A stretch of 64,000 nucleotides of DNA from Heyndrickxia acidiproducens DSM 23148 (GTDB lineage: Bacteria; Bacillota; Bacilli; Bacillales; Bacillaceae_C): contig NZ_KB893986.1 in NCBI RefSeq assembly GCF_000374345.1, positions 16,411 through 80,410 of the forward strand, in the 5' to 3' direction. Position numbers and translations under genes: made by a program. How positions within the stretch are numbered: the first letter of the stretch is position 1; every line of letters begins with the position of its first letter. This document shows, piece after piece, positions 18,199 to 26,623 of the stretch. Below the pieces are notes generated by a model, which saw nothing but the letters and a program-made list of their open reading frames with translations, searched no databases and was not told the DNA's origin.

Positions 18199-19094
18199 TT
18201 ATTGGAAGAACTTGATGAACCTGAAGTAGTGGATGTGCTGTTGCTGTTGCTTAAAATGGAATCAAAAGTATTTTTTAAATCGTCATCTTTGACTTTAATA
18301 TCCGCAGCTTTTAATTCTTTCTTTAAAACAGCCTGGATTTTTTCTGTTGTTACCTTCGATTCTTTATATTTCTTTTCTACTTCTTTTTTCATTTTACTGT
18401 AAGGCTGTTTCTCTTTTTGGCCGGTTAATTGGATAATATGGTAGCCGTAGGAAGTTTTAACGGGATCGCTGATTTCATTCTTTTTCAATTTATATGCAGC
18501 TGCTTCAAAAGCGCTGTCCATTTCTCCTGCGCCGAACCAGCCAAGGTCGCCGCCTTTGGCTGCAGTTGCCGTATCAGTTGAATTCTTTTTAGCCAGTGTT
18601 GCAAAGTCAGCGCCTTTATCCAGCTGTTTCTTAATCGAATCCGCTTTTTCTTTGGATGAAACCAAAATATGGCGGGCTTTGATTTCCGGTTTGATGTTGT
18701 TTGTATAATAATCTTTCAATTGCTTTTTAGTAGGATGGATACTTGCTTCCGCTGCTTTTTGTTCAAGAAGGCCGACCTTGATGCTGTTGCGGAAGTCACT
18801 TTCATTGGCATAACCGTATTGCTGCAGCGCTGTGTCAAAAGAGGTGCCCAATTGGTTTTTTGCCTCATTGACCTGTGCGTTCACTTCTTTTTTCGATACT
18901 TTATATTTTTTAGACAGCACTTTTTCAATTGTCAGCTGTTGAAGAACGGAGGAACCGTATTTGTCTTTCATTGCTGTATATAATTGGTCTTTTGTTACAT
19001 TGCCAGCGTCTGTTTTTACAACCGCGCTATTGCCGCACGCAGCCAGTCCGAAAACACTTGCCGCGAGCGTAAGGGATAATACCCATTTTTTCAT
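18195..19094 (-). CDS. prsA: PrsA, extracellular foldase lipoprotein
   Basis: 299 residues. Lipoprotein signal with lipobox FGLAAC (Cys 20). The parvulin peptidyl-prolyl isomerase domain spans about residues 138-228 (ARHILVSSKEKAD, FATLAKKNSTDTATAAKGGDLGWFG, VKTSYGYHIIQLTG), flanked by helical chaperone segments. The tail is serine- and threonine-rich. PrsA folds secreted proteins at the outer face of the membrane. The gene stands alone, as in B. subtilis. Confidence 0.95.
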   Translation of the reverse strand: MKKWVLSLTLAASVFGLAACGNSAVVKTDAGNVTKDQLYTAMKDKYGSSVLQQLTIEKVLSKKYKVSKKEVNAQVNEAKNQLGTSFDTALQQYGYANESDFRNSIKVGLLEQKAAEASIHPTKKQLKDYYTNNIKPEIKARHILVSSKEKADSIKKQLDKGADFATLAKKNSTDTATAAKGGDLGWFGAGEMDSAFEAAAYKLKKNEISDPVKTSYGYHIIQLTGQKEKQPYSKMKKEVEKKYKESKVTTEKIQAVLKKELKAADIKVKDDDLKNTFDSILSNSNSTSTTSGSSSSSNN

Positions 19095-19402
19095 TCAAGA
19101 ACACTCCTATTCGTTTTGTCATGCTAGAAGAACCTACAAACACTACTATATCATAAATATAAAGTGAAGAGAAACCAAATCAGTGTTTCTTATGGAATCT
19201 TAATGCGATTCTTATTGATTTCCAATCAGACAACAGGTTTCGTAAACCGGATTCATGGGTTTGCTGTAACTATTTTTGGGCCATCTGATCTTGGCTCACC
19301 CGGTTTTTAAGATGAAAATCGTTATAGAAATAGGCGTTTGCTTTTATCGTTTTAGACGAATGTTACATAGGATATACGGAATGAGAAAAGGAGGTATTCA
19401 AA
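19095..19402. other. Intergenic region between prsA and the first YjcZ-like gene
   Basis: 308 bases holding the prsA promoter region on the minus strand and the start region of the small spore gene on the plus strand. CATAGGATA at 19367-19375 fits a SigK -10 (CATANNNTA) but has no AC element at the right distance. No other gene was found. Confidence 0.5.
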
Positions 19403-19486
19403 ATGGGTTTTGCTGATGGCAGTGGATTCGCGTTAATTGTCGTGCTATTCATCCTTCTTGTTATTGTTGGTGCGGCATACCTCTAA
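19403..19486 (+). CDS. YjcZ/SscA-like sporulation micropeptide
   Basis: 27-residue peptide beginning MGFADGSGFALIVVLFILL and ending AAYL. The ATG at 19403 is preceded by GGAGG eight to nine bases away. A short polar Gly-rich start followed by one hydrophobic helix is the signature of the tiny YjcZ-family spore proteins, which include the coat-assembly peptide SscA. Too short for routine gene calling; recognised from the ribosome site and pattern. Confidence 0.85.
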   Translation: MGFADGSGFALIVVLFILLVIVGAAYL

Positions 19487-19571
19487 AAAGAATAGCCGGT
19501 AGACGGATGCCCTTAACAATTATGTACATGACCGAATAAGATAAATTAAAGCAAAAGAGGAGGTGGATTGT

Positions 19572-19664
19572 ATGAGTGGAGGAGCAGTTTACGGAGGCGG
19601 CTTTGCCTTACTTGTTGTGTTGTTTATCCTGTTGATTATTATCGGTGCATCCTGGGGCTGGTAA
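19572..19664 (+). CDS. YjcZ-family sporulation micropeptide (second copy)
   Basis: 30-residue peptide beginning MSGGAVYGGGFALLVVLFIL and ending GASWGW, with GAGGAGGTG ahead of ATG 19572. The core FALxVVLFILLxIxGA is shared with the neighbour 85 bp upstream, so the two are tandem paralogues. It is more typical of YjcZ because of the GGG start and the terminal tryptophans. A strong terminator follows. Confidence 0.88.
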   Translation: MSGGAVYGGGFALLVVLFILLIIIGASWGW

Positions 19665-19673
19665 TATGAAAGG

Positions 19674-19714
19674 AGGGAAGGCCGGGTTAAAAAACAACCC
19701 GGCCTTCCCTTTGC
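19674..19714 (+). terminator. Terminator after the YjcZ-like pair
   Basis: AGGGAAGGCCGGGTT (19674-19688) pairs perfectly with AACCCGGCCTTCCCT (19696-19710), followed by TTTGC. Confidence 0.85.
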
Positions 19715-19840
19715 AATTCGCTCCAGGTTGCCAGCCGCGGCCGGGCATGGCAAAAGGCCAATTCCTTCAGCCCATGAGGCGGACTTTCCGTTGGCGGATT
19801 TATGCACAAATCAGGGCTTAGCCAGGTACCATTCGCATTT

Positions 19841-20026
19841 CTATGTAAATTGCAGATCCAAGTAGGAAGAAAAGAGCAGAATGGTAATTAGGATGTTAAT
19901 GGTCCGAAATAATTCGGGCTGGCGTTCTTCGGGTATTTCTTTTTTTGTACATAGATTGCTTGTCAAGATGTTGATAAAGTATAAAATAAAGAAAGCGTAT
20001 AATATAAAAAACAAAAGCAAGTACAT
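19841..20026 (-). CDS. Small two-helix membrane protein, unknown
   Basis: 61 residues: a first hydrophobic helix (MYLLLFFILYAFFILYFINI), a polar loop with one Cys and a KKEIPEERQPEL stretch, and a second helix (TINILITILLFSSYL). AAGGAGG ten bases ahead of the ATG is an excellent ribosome site, which is why this frame is preferred over the overlapping plus-strand frame 19881-20207. Its product was not recognised. The neighbouring spore micropeptides suggest, but do not show, a sporulation role. Confidence 0.65.
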   Translation of the reverse strand: MYLLLFFILYAFFILYFINILTSNLCTKKEIPEERQPELFRTINILITILLFSSYLDLQFT

Positions 20027-20336
20027 GCCAAATCGGCCTCCTTCAATGAATGAACTTCGGGATCACCAAAGAATGGCGGAACGGCAGATCATTCCGCCTC
20101 ATCTTCCAGCAAGAAAGGTTGGTTCAGCAATGATGAGGCAAGAGGAAAGGGCAAAACCCCAAGCATGCATCAACACTGTTTTCAAACTTTACATTGAATT
20201 CATATAAAAATCAAATTCATAAACTGATAAAATAAGAGAAGAGCGAACCTGCAAAAGATGTCATATCCGGGTGAAAAAAGTTCATGTTATGAACAGAGAC
20301 TTGCTCCAGCAAATAAAACATAAACGAGGGAATTGA
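20027..20336. other. Intergenic region upstream of yhaI
   Basis: 310 bases with the divergent control regions of the small membrane protein and yhaI. A plus-strand frame (MNELRDHQRMAERQ...) crosses it but has no ribosome site. No RNA motif was recognised. Confidence 0.4.
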
Positions 20337-20666
20337 ATGGAATCAATCGAGCAAAGATTAGAACGGCTTGAATTTTACCAGAAACTGCTGCTGAAAATGA
20401 TCGAATCCAATCAAAACGCTTTTTACCGGCTGGTGATTGAAAAGCAGCTGTCCAAACAGGATGTTGAGCAGTTCTTCGCTCTATGCGAGCAGTTAAAACA
20501 GGAGTTGGAAGAACAAAAAGCGGATCATTTTGTTTTCTTTTACCCGCTTTTTACAAAGTTTAAAGACCGGCTGCATAAAAAATTACAACCGGATGAAGTC
20601 ATTGCGGCATGTTTGCAGCAAGGGCTCTACCCTGAGTTAATGAAAGTACTTGAACGCAATCTTTAA
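20337..20666 (+). CDS. yhaI: DUF1878 protein YhaI
   Basis: 109 residues, helical, with the family core IEQRLERLEFYQKLLLKMI, LVIEKQLSKQDVEQFF and HFVFFYPLFTKFKDRL. GAGGG precedes ATG 20337. The gene sits tail to tail with hpr, as in B. subtilis. It is a soluble cytosolic protein with no known function. Confidence 0.88.
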   Translation: MESIEQRLERLEFYQKLLLKMIESNQNAFYRLVIEKQLSKQDVEQFFALCEQLKQELEEQKADHFVFFYPLFTKFKDRLHKKLQPDEVIAACLQQGLYPELMKVLERNL

Positions 20667-20681
20667 TCAGGCAACGGGCCC

Positions 20682-21248
20682 TTATGGCTGGTGCAGGGAA
20701 GTGTTTGCCAACAGGTCTGTTACTTCAAAACTGCCGGTCTCTTTTTGGTTAATGGAGTTTTCAACAATATCCATAAAGTCTGTCCCGTAAATCTGGCGTA
20801 CGATGGCTGCCAGTTCGATGACATCCGGAAATTTGCCATACAGATCATGCAGCGGCATGGTACCTTGCACAATGGTGCTGTTTTCCGGATTAAACGCTTC
20901 CAGTGATTGAAGAAAGATTTCTCTGCCTTTTTCGGTTAATTGAATATATGTGTTTCTTTTGTCGTTTTCTTTTTTTGAGAATTCAAGCAAGCCGCGTTCC
21001 TCCAACTTTTTAGAAAAATTGAAAGCTGTTGACACATGCATGACGCCGTATCTTGCAACATCCGAGATGGAAGCCCCTTTGAGATGGTACGCAATCCATA
21101 AAATGTGATGTTCATTGATGTTTAAGTCAAATGGCTTGATCCACTGCTGCCAATCTTTTTCGATTGTTTTCCAAAGCGCTTTTGACAACTGTGTGATTCT
21201 CTTGCAAAAAATCAAATACTCATTCATCGATGAAGCTTGGTTTGTCAT
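20682..21248 (-). CDS. hpr: Hpr/ScoC, MarR-family transition-state regulator
   Basis: 188 residues. The start is ATG 21248 ([14 protein letters not shown]) with AGGGGTGA upstream; the frame runs on to 21362 but that part encodes an implausible hydrophobic leader through the promoter. The winged-helix core is strongly conserved: [31 protein letters not shown], then [28 protein letters not shown] and [14 protein letters not shown]. Hpr represses extracellular protease and sporulation genes and affects oligopeptide permeases in B. subtilis. The C-terminal tail is shorter than in B. subtilis (203 residues). Confidence 0.95.
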   Translation of the reverse strand: MTNQASSMNEYLIFCKRITQLSKALWKTIEKDWQQWIKPFDLNINEHHILWIAYHLKGASISDVARYGVMHVSTAFNFSKKLEERGLLEFSKKENDKRNTYIQLTEKGREIFLQSLEAFNPENSTIVQGTMPLHDLYGKFPDVIELAAIVRQIYGTDFMDIVENSINQKETGSFEVTDLLANTSLHQP

Positions 21249-21343
21249 TTTCCCATCACCCCTTACACTATATACTAACATTATGCCAATAAAATAAAAA
21301 ATAATAAAGATATAATATACAAAATTTTTAGAAACGAAGACAC

Positions 21344-21373
21344 AAAAAAACCCAAAAGGCATGCCTTTTGGGT
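21344..21373 (-). terminator. Terminator of yhaH
   Basis: Perfect palindrome ACCCAAAAGGC-AT-GCCTTTTGGGT; on the minus strand it ends in a run of seven T, as expected downstream of yhaH. Confidence 0.88.
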
Positions 21374-21386
21374 ACGGGCAATGTTT

Positions 21387-21749
21387 TCAGGAAGGCTTTT
21401 TTTTCAGCTCCTGTTCAAGATGTTCAATTGTTCTTTGGATTTCTTTTATTTCGTTTTGCAACGCATCTTTATTTGGTTCAATGCTTCTTTGCCAGTCCTT
21501 GATGAATTGTTTAATGTCTCCGATGGCTTCCTTGGCAACCTGTAATCCGTCTGTTGATAATTCGTGGACGGATTCCTTCAATGCTTTCACATTTTGGGAA
21601 ATATCTTTGGCCGATGCAATGAGGTCAGCCGATGTTTCTTTCAATTGCGCCCTGACTTTTTTCCCGGAAGCCGGGGTTGTGAGCAGTGCGGCGGCTGCGC
21701 CCACGGCACCTCCTGCCAGCATTCCGTAAAACAAGCTTGTTTTCTTCAT
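21387..21749 (-). CDS. yhaH: YtxH-family protein YhaH
   Basis: 120 residues. ATG 21749 with GAGGTGG five bases upstream; GTG 21758 overlaps that site. An N-terminal glycine/alanine membrane segment (LFYGMLAGGAVGAAAALLTTPASGKKVR) is the YtxH hallmark, followed by amphipathic helices and a C-terminal coiled coil (QNEIKEIQRTIEHLEQELKKK). YtxH-like proteins are general-stress membrane proteins of unknown mechanism. Confidence 0.85.
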   Translation of the reverse strand: MKKTSLFYGMLAGGAVGAAAALLTTPASGKKVRAQLKETSADLIASAKDISQNVKALKESVHELSTDGLQVAKEAIGDIKQFIKDWQRSIEPNKDALQNEIKEIQRTIEHLEQELKKKPS

Positions 21750-21872
21750 CAATACCACCTCGTTTTGAAATACGCGCCTTTCTTCTATGATAAAAGGTTT
21801 GCGCCCTGTTTGTAAAATCCTATCTTTATATTTACCCGGCTTGGATCATGTTAATCCAAGCTGCCGCATACG

Positions 21873-22118
21873 ATGATAGTAGCAGTTCTTGCCGGGCTGG
21901 GTATATGGCTAAAGAAACGGGGGAGTGGAATGGGCGGCATTTCGTTTGGTTTATTTTTGATGGGTGCCATCTTCCTGGCAGGCATGGCACATCATATCGT
22001 ATTATTTCAAAAAAGAAGAATCTATCCGCCCCGGAAACGGATGAAGCAAAGAATTAAGCTGTTGGGCGGAGCCGGCATTCTGCTGTGGCTGCTTGCCATC
22101 ATTTTTCTTTTGTTCTAA
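21873..22118 (+). CDS. Small hydrophobic membrane protein, unknown
   Basis: 81 residues with three hydrophobic stretches (MIVAVLAGLGIWL, GGISFGLFLMGAIFLAGMAHHIVLF and GGAGILLWLLAIIFLLF) separated by a basic loop (KRRIYPPRKRMKQRIK). The ATG at 21873 has no clear ribosome site, whereas ATG 21930 is preceded by GGGGGAGTGGA and would give 62 residues. The family was not recognised. The frame and composition look like a real protein, but the start is uncertain. Confidence 0.55.
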   Translation: MIVAVLAGLGIWLKKRGSGMGGISFGLFLMGAIFLAGMAHHIVLFQKRRIYPPRKRMKQRIKLLGGAGILLWLLAIIFLLF

Positions 22119-22130
22119 TGCGGCTGTAAA

Positions 22131-22157
22131 TAAAAGCCGCCAGCATAAACTGGCGGC
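22131..22157 (-). terminator. Terminator of trpP
   Basis: GCCGCCAG (22136-22143) pairs with CTGGCGGC (22150-22157); on the minus strand TTTTA follows, 19 bases after the trpP stop. Confidence 0.8.
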
Positions 22158-22175
22158 AATCAGGATCATGTGGTT

Positions 22176-22694
22176 TTACATGCCCCGGGCAATATCTGTA
22201 CGTTTTACGACTGTTGAAATAATCGGATGAACGATAAACATCACCACAGCATTTAAAACGGCAGCCGGTAAGACGATGGTGCCGAATAAAATAGCGAAGG
22301 GACCGGGAAGACCGATTAAAATATATGCGGATCCAAGAAACAGGGTCCCGGAAACGACTGTACCGATAGCAGTCAAACCAACCAGCATTGGCAATTTTTT
22401 CGAGAACCTGCCGGACAGTGCCAGCAGCCCGAAAAATACAAATGATGTAATGACCTTGTCAATGATGTTCGGGAAAAATCCGCCCGGAAAACTGGTTGTT
22501 AATCCTGCAATCAGCCCGCTTACGGCACCAAGGATCAATACGTATTTTTTTTCTCTAAATAAAATAATGCCTAAAAACATCATGGTGAGCATCATATCCG
22601 GCTTCATGCCAAAAATGAAACCCGGAATCACCGTATGCAAAACCGCACCGATCCCTACAAGCAATGCTAAGCTGACAAGTGTTTTTGTTTTCAT
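22176..22694 (-). CDS. trpP: TrpP, tryptophan transporter
   Basis: 172 residues, five to six transmembrane helices. ATG 22694 (MKTKTLVSLALLVGIGAVLH) is the start; the longer frame to 22778 begins upstream of the likely transcription start (TATAAT at 22784-22779) and is rejected. The family is recognised by VIPGFIFGMKPDMMLTMMF and the Gly-rich GLTTSFPGGFFPNIIDK. TrpP (YhaG) imports tryptophan. GAG/UAG triplets overlap its ribosome site, which points to translational control by TRAP. Confidence 0.9.
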   Translation of the reverse strand: MKTKTLVSLALLVGIGAVLHTVIPGFIFGMKPDMMLTMMFLGIILFREKKYVLILGAVSGLIAGLTTSFPGGFFPNIIDKVITSFVFFGLLALSGRFSKKLPMLVGLTAIGTVVSGTLFLGSAYILIGLPGPFAILFGTIVLPAAVLNAVVMFIVHPIISTVVKRTDIARGM

Positions 22695-22726
22695 CTGCCT
22701 GATCTCTCCTCTTCTCTTCTCATCTA
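22694..22726 (-). promoter_or_regulatory. Putative TRAP-binding (G/U)AG repeat over the trpP ribosome site
   Basis: Reading the minus strand into the trpP start: TAG-at-GAG-aa-GAG-aa-GAG-GAG-agat-CAG-g-CAG-ATG. At least four (T/G)AG triplets have the two-base spacing favoured by TRAP, and a fifth follows directly. In B. subtilis, TRAP blocks trpP (yhaG) translation by binding such a repeat over the ribosome site. The arrangement is seen; binding is inferred. Confidence 0.65.
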
Positions 22727-22778
22727 TTGGCTTTCCCGTTGTGCCCTCATGGCCAGCGGCGAAAGAAAGATTATTCAT

Positions 22779-22808
22779 ATTATAGCATGAGCAGATAAAG
22801 AGTGTGAA
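22779..22808 (-). promoter_or_regulatory. SigA promoter of trpP
   Basis: On the minus strand TTCACA (22808-22803), 18 bases, TATAAT (22784-22779). This puts the mRNA start about 78 bases ahead of the trpP ATG, so the TRAP-like repeat lies at the 3' end of the leader. Confidence 0.6.
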
Positions 22809-22930
22809 TCCTTTTTACAAAGAAAGGCGGAAGCACACGCCAAATCGGCTGCTGGCAACAGTAAAATCCAGCCCTTGATGATTGCTGCCGGCCCTTTTAG
22901 CAGATTAAGAAAAGCACAGCAGGCTTAAAT

Positions 22931-22964
22931 AAAAAATCCTGCAATGTACATGCAGGATTTTTTT
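22931..22964. terminator. Terminator of hit
   Basis: AAATCCTGCA (22934-22943) pairs with TGCAGGATTT (22951-22960), with an A-run on one side and a T-run on the other. It is placed directly after hit on the minus strand. Confidence 0.88.
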
Positions 22965-22966
22965 GC

Positions 22967-23380
22967 TTAAAGATGTGCCGCGATGGAAGCAGCGATATTT
23001 TGCAGGTCTTCTGTGCTGTAGTCTTTTTCATGTGATTTCCATACTGCGCCAAAACCGTCGCCCTTTCCGTATCTTGGCAGCAAATGCATATGATAGTGGA
23101 AAACAGACTGCCCGGCAACTTCGCCATTATTATTTAAAATGTTCAATCCGATCGGGTTGAATGCTTCTTTCAACGCATTCGCAACCAGGGGAACGGATTC
23201 AAAAAAATTGCGGGCAATTTCCGGGGTTAATGCATAAATATTTTCTTTATGTATTTTCGGGACAATCAAAGTATGGCCTTTCGTTACCTGGCTAATGTCA
23301 AGAAAAGCATAGACATGTTCATTTTCAAACACTTTCGCACTTGGAATTTCTCCATTCACAATTTTACAAAAAATGCACAT
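22967..23380 (-). CDS. hit: HIT-family nucleotide-binding hydrolase
   Basis: 137 residues. The N-terminal zinc-type pair CIFCKIVNGEIPS and the C-terminal histidine triad FHYHMHLLPRY are plain. HIT proteins hydrolyse AMP-linked phosphoramidates or diadenosine compounds. AAAGGTTGATC precedes ATG 23380. It is divergent from ecsA, as in B. subtilis, where the arrangement hit-ecsABC is conserved. Confidence 0.95.
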   Translation of the reverse strand: MCIFCKIVNGEIPSAKVFENEHVYAFLDISQVTKGHTLIVPKIHKENIYALTPEIARNFFESVPLVANALKEAFNPIGLNILNNNGEVAGQSVFHYHMHLLPRYGKGDGFGAVWKSHEKDYSTEDLQNIAASIAAHL

Positions 23381-23850
23381 TCAGATCAACCTTTCCATGG
23401 GTTTGTGTTTCTTATTATAGCGCATGGAAAAATGAAAAGAAAGAAAATGGGACGGAAACCGCATGTCCCGTCCCACTTTGCAGGAGTATTTTCAGGTTTT
23501 AATGTCAAGTGCGTTCCCTTTGATTAACACTTCATTGATGATGAAAGTGCTATTCAAATGGGTTCGTTTCAACTTTTTCCAACACTATCATCCCCTTATT
23601 GGGTAAAAGTTTAAAGTCATTTGGCCTTTAAACATTTTAGATGATCTGCCGTCAACACCTCATTTGCTTTTAAATGCCGGTGCTTTGAAACATGATTGAC
23701 AACCCTTTGTAAAGCGCGGTATTCGGTCTTTTACAACCACCCCGATTTGCTTTTTGGTTACCCCTGCATCCATAGAATGTGCAAATTCCTGAAATATATA
23801 CAAATATGATGAAGAACTTTTGCTCAAGCAGATGCGCTTTTTCGTATACA
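23381..23850. other. Long intergenic region between hit and ecsA
   Basis: About 470 bases with no supported gene. A hairpin with TGGGACGG (23448-23455) and CCGTCCCA (23468-23475) follows the hit start region and lacks a T-run. The minus-strand frame 23660-23851 has no ribosome site. Base composition is more A+T-rich than the genes on either side. Confidence 0.5.
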
Positions 23851-23879
23851 TTTAGTCCGGGCAGCTTTCATGGTACAAT
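23851..23879 (+). promoter_or_regulatory. SigA promoter of ecsABC
   Basis: TTTAGT (23851-23856), 17 bases, TACAAT (23874-23879), about 50 bp ahead of the ecsA ATG. Confidence 0.6.
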
Positions 23880-23929
23880 AACGTTACAAGTGAAATTCCA
23901 GACCAATGCAAAAGAAAGGAATCTATCCG

Positions 23930-24676
23930 ATGAGCTTATTGGAAGTAAATCATTTAACGGGCGGATACACGAAAAAGCCTGTGATCCAAAATATTACGTT
24001 TACAGTTGACCCGGGGCAGCTGATCGGCCTGATCGGGCTGAACGGCGCCGGTAAAAGCACGACGATCAAGCATATTATCGGCTTGATGGAACCGAAAAAG
24101 GGACAGATTATCATGAATGGAAAAGAACTGAAATCAGGTCCTGATGAATACCGGAAGCAATTTTCGTATATCCCGGAAACACCGATTTTGTACGATGAGT
24201 TAACGCTTGACGAGCATTTAAAACTGACGGCGATGGCTTATGGGGTTGATGAAAAAACGTATGCAGAAAGGGTCACACCATTATTAAAAGCGTTCCGCCT
24301 GCATAAAAAGCTGGGCTGGTTCCCGGCGAATTTTTCAAAGGGCATGAAGCAAAAAGTGATGATTATGTGCGCTTTTTTAGTGGAGCCGCGCCTGTATATC
24401 ATCGATGAACCTTTTGTCGGGCTTGACCCGCTTGGGATCCAGTCGCTGCTTGATTTAATAAATCAAATGAAGAAAAAGGGCGCAGGGATATTGATGTCCA
24501 CGCATATCCTTGCGACGGCAGAACGATATTGCGACGGTTTTATTATTCTCCATAACGGGAAGATCCGTGCAAAAGGGACGCTTGCGCAATTACAGGCAGA
24601 ATTTCATATGCCGGGGGCGACACTGGATGATCTTTATATCCAATTGACAAAGGAAGATGACGATGAACGTGATTGA
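23930..24676 (+). CDS. ecsA: EcsA, ABC transporter ATPase
   Basis: 248 residues, matching B. subtilis EcsA (247). Start ATG 23930 with AAAGGAA nine bases upstream. Walker A GLNGAGKST, ABC signature FSKGMKQKVMI, Walker B LYIIDEPFVGLD and the switch histidine in MSTHIL are intact. EcsAB is needed for proper protein secretion, competence and membrane-protease (RasP) function in B. subtilis. It overlaps ecsB by 14 bases. Confidence 0.95.
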   Translation: MSLLEVNHLTGGYTKKPVIQNITFTVDPGQLIGLIGLNGAGKSTTIKHIIGLMEPKKGQIIMNGKELKSGPDEYRKQFSYIPETPILYDELTLDEHLKLTAMAYGVDEKTYAERVTPLLKAFRLHKKLGWFPANFSKGMKQKVMIMCAFLVEPRLYIIDEPFVGLDPLGIQSLLDLINQMKKKGAGILMSTHILATAERYCDGFIILHNGKIRAKGTLAQLQAEFHMPGATLDDLYIQLTKEDDDERD

Positions 24677-25877
24677 CAATCTTTGGAAAGTGCGCGCCGC
24701 TTTGTTTTTTAAAGAACTGAGGCGCTACAGCCGGTATATTTTTAATGACCATCTTCTGTTTGTTCTGATCTTCGGGGTTGGCGCTGCCGCCTATTATTAC
24801 AGCGGCTGGGTCAAACATTTGCGGCCGGATTTTCCGGTTGCCTGGGTGATGGGGGCGTTTTTGGGGTTTGCTTTAACGGCCAGCCCGATTTATACGCTCC
24901 TAAAAGAAGCGGATAAAGTATTCCTGATTCCCATCGAAACACGCATGAAACGCTATTTCCGCAAGGCAGTCCTGTTCAGCTTCAGCATACAGGCATATGT
25001 GCTGCTGTTTGTACTGGCGGCACTAATGCCGATGTATACGAGCGTGACGGGACACGGGATCTCCAGTTTCTTTGGATTGCTGCTTTTGCTTTTCGTGCTG
25101 AAATGGTGGAACTTAAGTTTGAGCTGGAACGTCTTAAAGCTGCAGGATGCACATGCCTATACATGGGATTGGCTTGTCCGGTTTGTCTTGAATGTGATGT
25201 TGATCTATTTCGTTATAAAGGAAGCGCCTGTTTGGTACATTGTTGCCTTGGCCGTCATCATGCTTGCTTTGTTTTTGTATTTTTACTGGCTCGCGAAGGA
25301 TAAAACGCTCAAATGGGATCTGCTGATTGAACGCGAGCAAAGAAGGATGATGGGTTTTTACCGGTTTGCGAATCTGTTTGCGGATGTACCGGAACTAAAG
25401 GGCCGGATCAAGCGCCGCAAATGGCTGGATCCGCTGCTTGGCGGCATCCGCTACGGGAGGGAAAATACGTATCAATATTTATTTGCACGTACATTTCTGC
25501 GCACAAGCCAATATTCCGGCCTTTATCTGCGTTTAACCGTGATCGGCGCCGTTTTGCTGTTTTTCAGCAATGAGCGTTATCTGGCTTTGATACTGGCGCT
25601 GGTATTTTTGTATCTGACCGGTTTCCAGATGATTCCGATGATTGGTTATCATGATTTGAAGATCTGGCCGCGTCTTTACCCGGTTTCCGGACGCTTGAAA
25701 GAAGGCTCATTTTTGAAATTACTGGCGGTTTGTTTGTCTATTCAAACACTCATTTTTGCCATTGCGGCAGCTTTAAGCGGTTCTTGGGCCAATGGGTTTT
25801 ACGTTTTCATTGTGGGGGGCATTTTTTCCTGGATCCTGGTTACTTGGTATGTCCCCGGGAAAATCCGCCAAACTTAA
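24663..25877 (+). CDS. ecsB: EcsB, ABC transporter membrane subunit
   Basis: 404 residues with about ten hydrophobic segments. The ATG at 24663 is six bases after AAGGAAG and is preferred to ATG 24657, which abuts it. It overlaps the end of ecsA, so translation is coupled. EcsB is the permease of the Ecs exporter. Confidence 0.93.
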   Translation: MNVIDNLWKVRAALFFKELRRYSRYIFNDHLLFVLIFGVGAAAYYYSGWVKHLRPDFPVAWVMGAFLGFALTASPIYTLLKEADKVFLIPIETRMKRYFRKAVLFSFSIQAYVLLFVLAALMPMYTSVTGHGISSFFGLLLLLFVLKWWNLSLSWNVLKLQDAHAYTWDWLVRFVLNVMLIYFVIKEAPVWYIVALAVIMLALFLYFYWLAKDKTLKWDLLIEREQRRMMGFYRFANLFADVPELKGRIKRRKWLDPLLGGIRYGRENTYQYLFARTFLRTSQYSGLYLRLTVIGAVLLFFSNERYLALILALVFLYLTGFQMIPMIGYHDLKIWPRLYPVSGRLKEGSFLKLLAVCLSIQTLIFAIAAALSGSWANGFYVFIVGGIFSWILVTWYVPGKIRQT

Positions 25878-25909
25878 AGAAGCGAATATCTACAGAGGGG
25901 TGTGATTCC

Positions 25910-26623
25910 ATGGAATATGAGCTGGAAGCAAGAAGCGGGCTGGAGCAGTGGAAAAGAAAGATGGAGAAACGTTCCGGATTCCTGAACAGAACTGCAAAAA
26001 GCGCGCAAACGAAACTGAACCAGTGGATTCCTGAAAAAGTGCAAGCTGTAATAACAGAGAGCGTTAAAAAAATGGTGCAGGGTGCCTTATACAGTTCGGA
26101 ATTTCTAACCAAAGAGCAATATCCGCAGCACCTGTCTTTGCAGGAGAAAGAGGACTTGATCCGGAAAAAGCTCGAACGCAGCAAGAAAATCGCTACTGCG
26201 GAAGGAGCAGGTACAGGGGCAGGCGGGCTTTTTCTCGGCCTTGCCGATTTCCCATTGCTTTTATCCATTAAAATGAAGTTTTTGTTTGAGGCGGCTGCAA
26301 TCCACGGCTACGACACGGAAGCACCTTTTGAACGTTCATTTATTCTGCATGTCTTTCAGCTTGCATTCTCAAGCGAAGAGCACCGGCAGAAAATGTTAAC
26401 GGTCATTGAAGGCTGGCAGGAAAATCCTGTATCCCCGGATGCGATTGACTGGCGGGTTCTGCAGCAGGAATACCGCGATTATTTGGATTTTGTAAAAATG
26501 ATGCAGCTCGTTCCGGGCATCGGTGCGGCTGTCGGCGCCTATGCCAATTACAATTTGTTGGAGCAGCTTGGGGAAACAGCAATCCAGGCTTACCGGATCC
26601 GTTATTTTTCTTCCGGAAAATAA
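25910..26623 (+). CDS. ecsC: EcsC family protein
   Basis: 237 residues, matching B. subtilis EcsC (236). Start ATG 25910 with GAGGGGTG upstream; the open frame further 5' lies in ecsB. The EcsC-family core is visible: AEGAGTGAGGLFLGLADFPLLLSIKMKFLFE and VPGIGAAVGAYANYNLLEQLGE. It is 32 bp after ecsB. The molecular role is unknown; the hydrophobic glycine-rich parts may associate with the membrane. Confidence 0.92.
   Translation: MEYELEARSGLEQWKRKMEKRSGFLNRTAKSAQTKLNQWIPEKVQAVITESVKKMVQGALYSSEFLTKEQYPQHLSLQEKEDLIRKKLERSKKIATAEGAGTGAGGLFLGLADFPLLLSIKMKFLFEAAAIHGYDTEAPFERSFILHVFQLAFSSEEHRQKMLTVIEGWQENPVSPDAIDWRVLQQEYRDYLDFVKMMQLVPGIGAAVGAYANYNLLEQLGETAIQAYRIRYFSSGK

Noticed and set aside
19881..20207. 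108-codon plus-strand frame
   Set aside because: No ribosome site, and it overlaps the better-supported minus-strand membrane protein at 19841-20026.
21839..21861. Inverted repeat GCTTGGAT...ATCCAAGC ahead of the 81-residue membrane protein
   Set aside because: No T-run and no clear relation to a start codon; most likely incidental.
23660..23851. 63-codon minus-strand frame between hit and ecsA
   Set aside because: No ribosome site and no recognisable domain.
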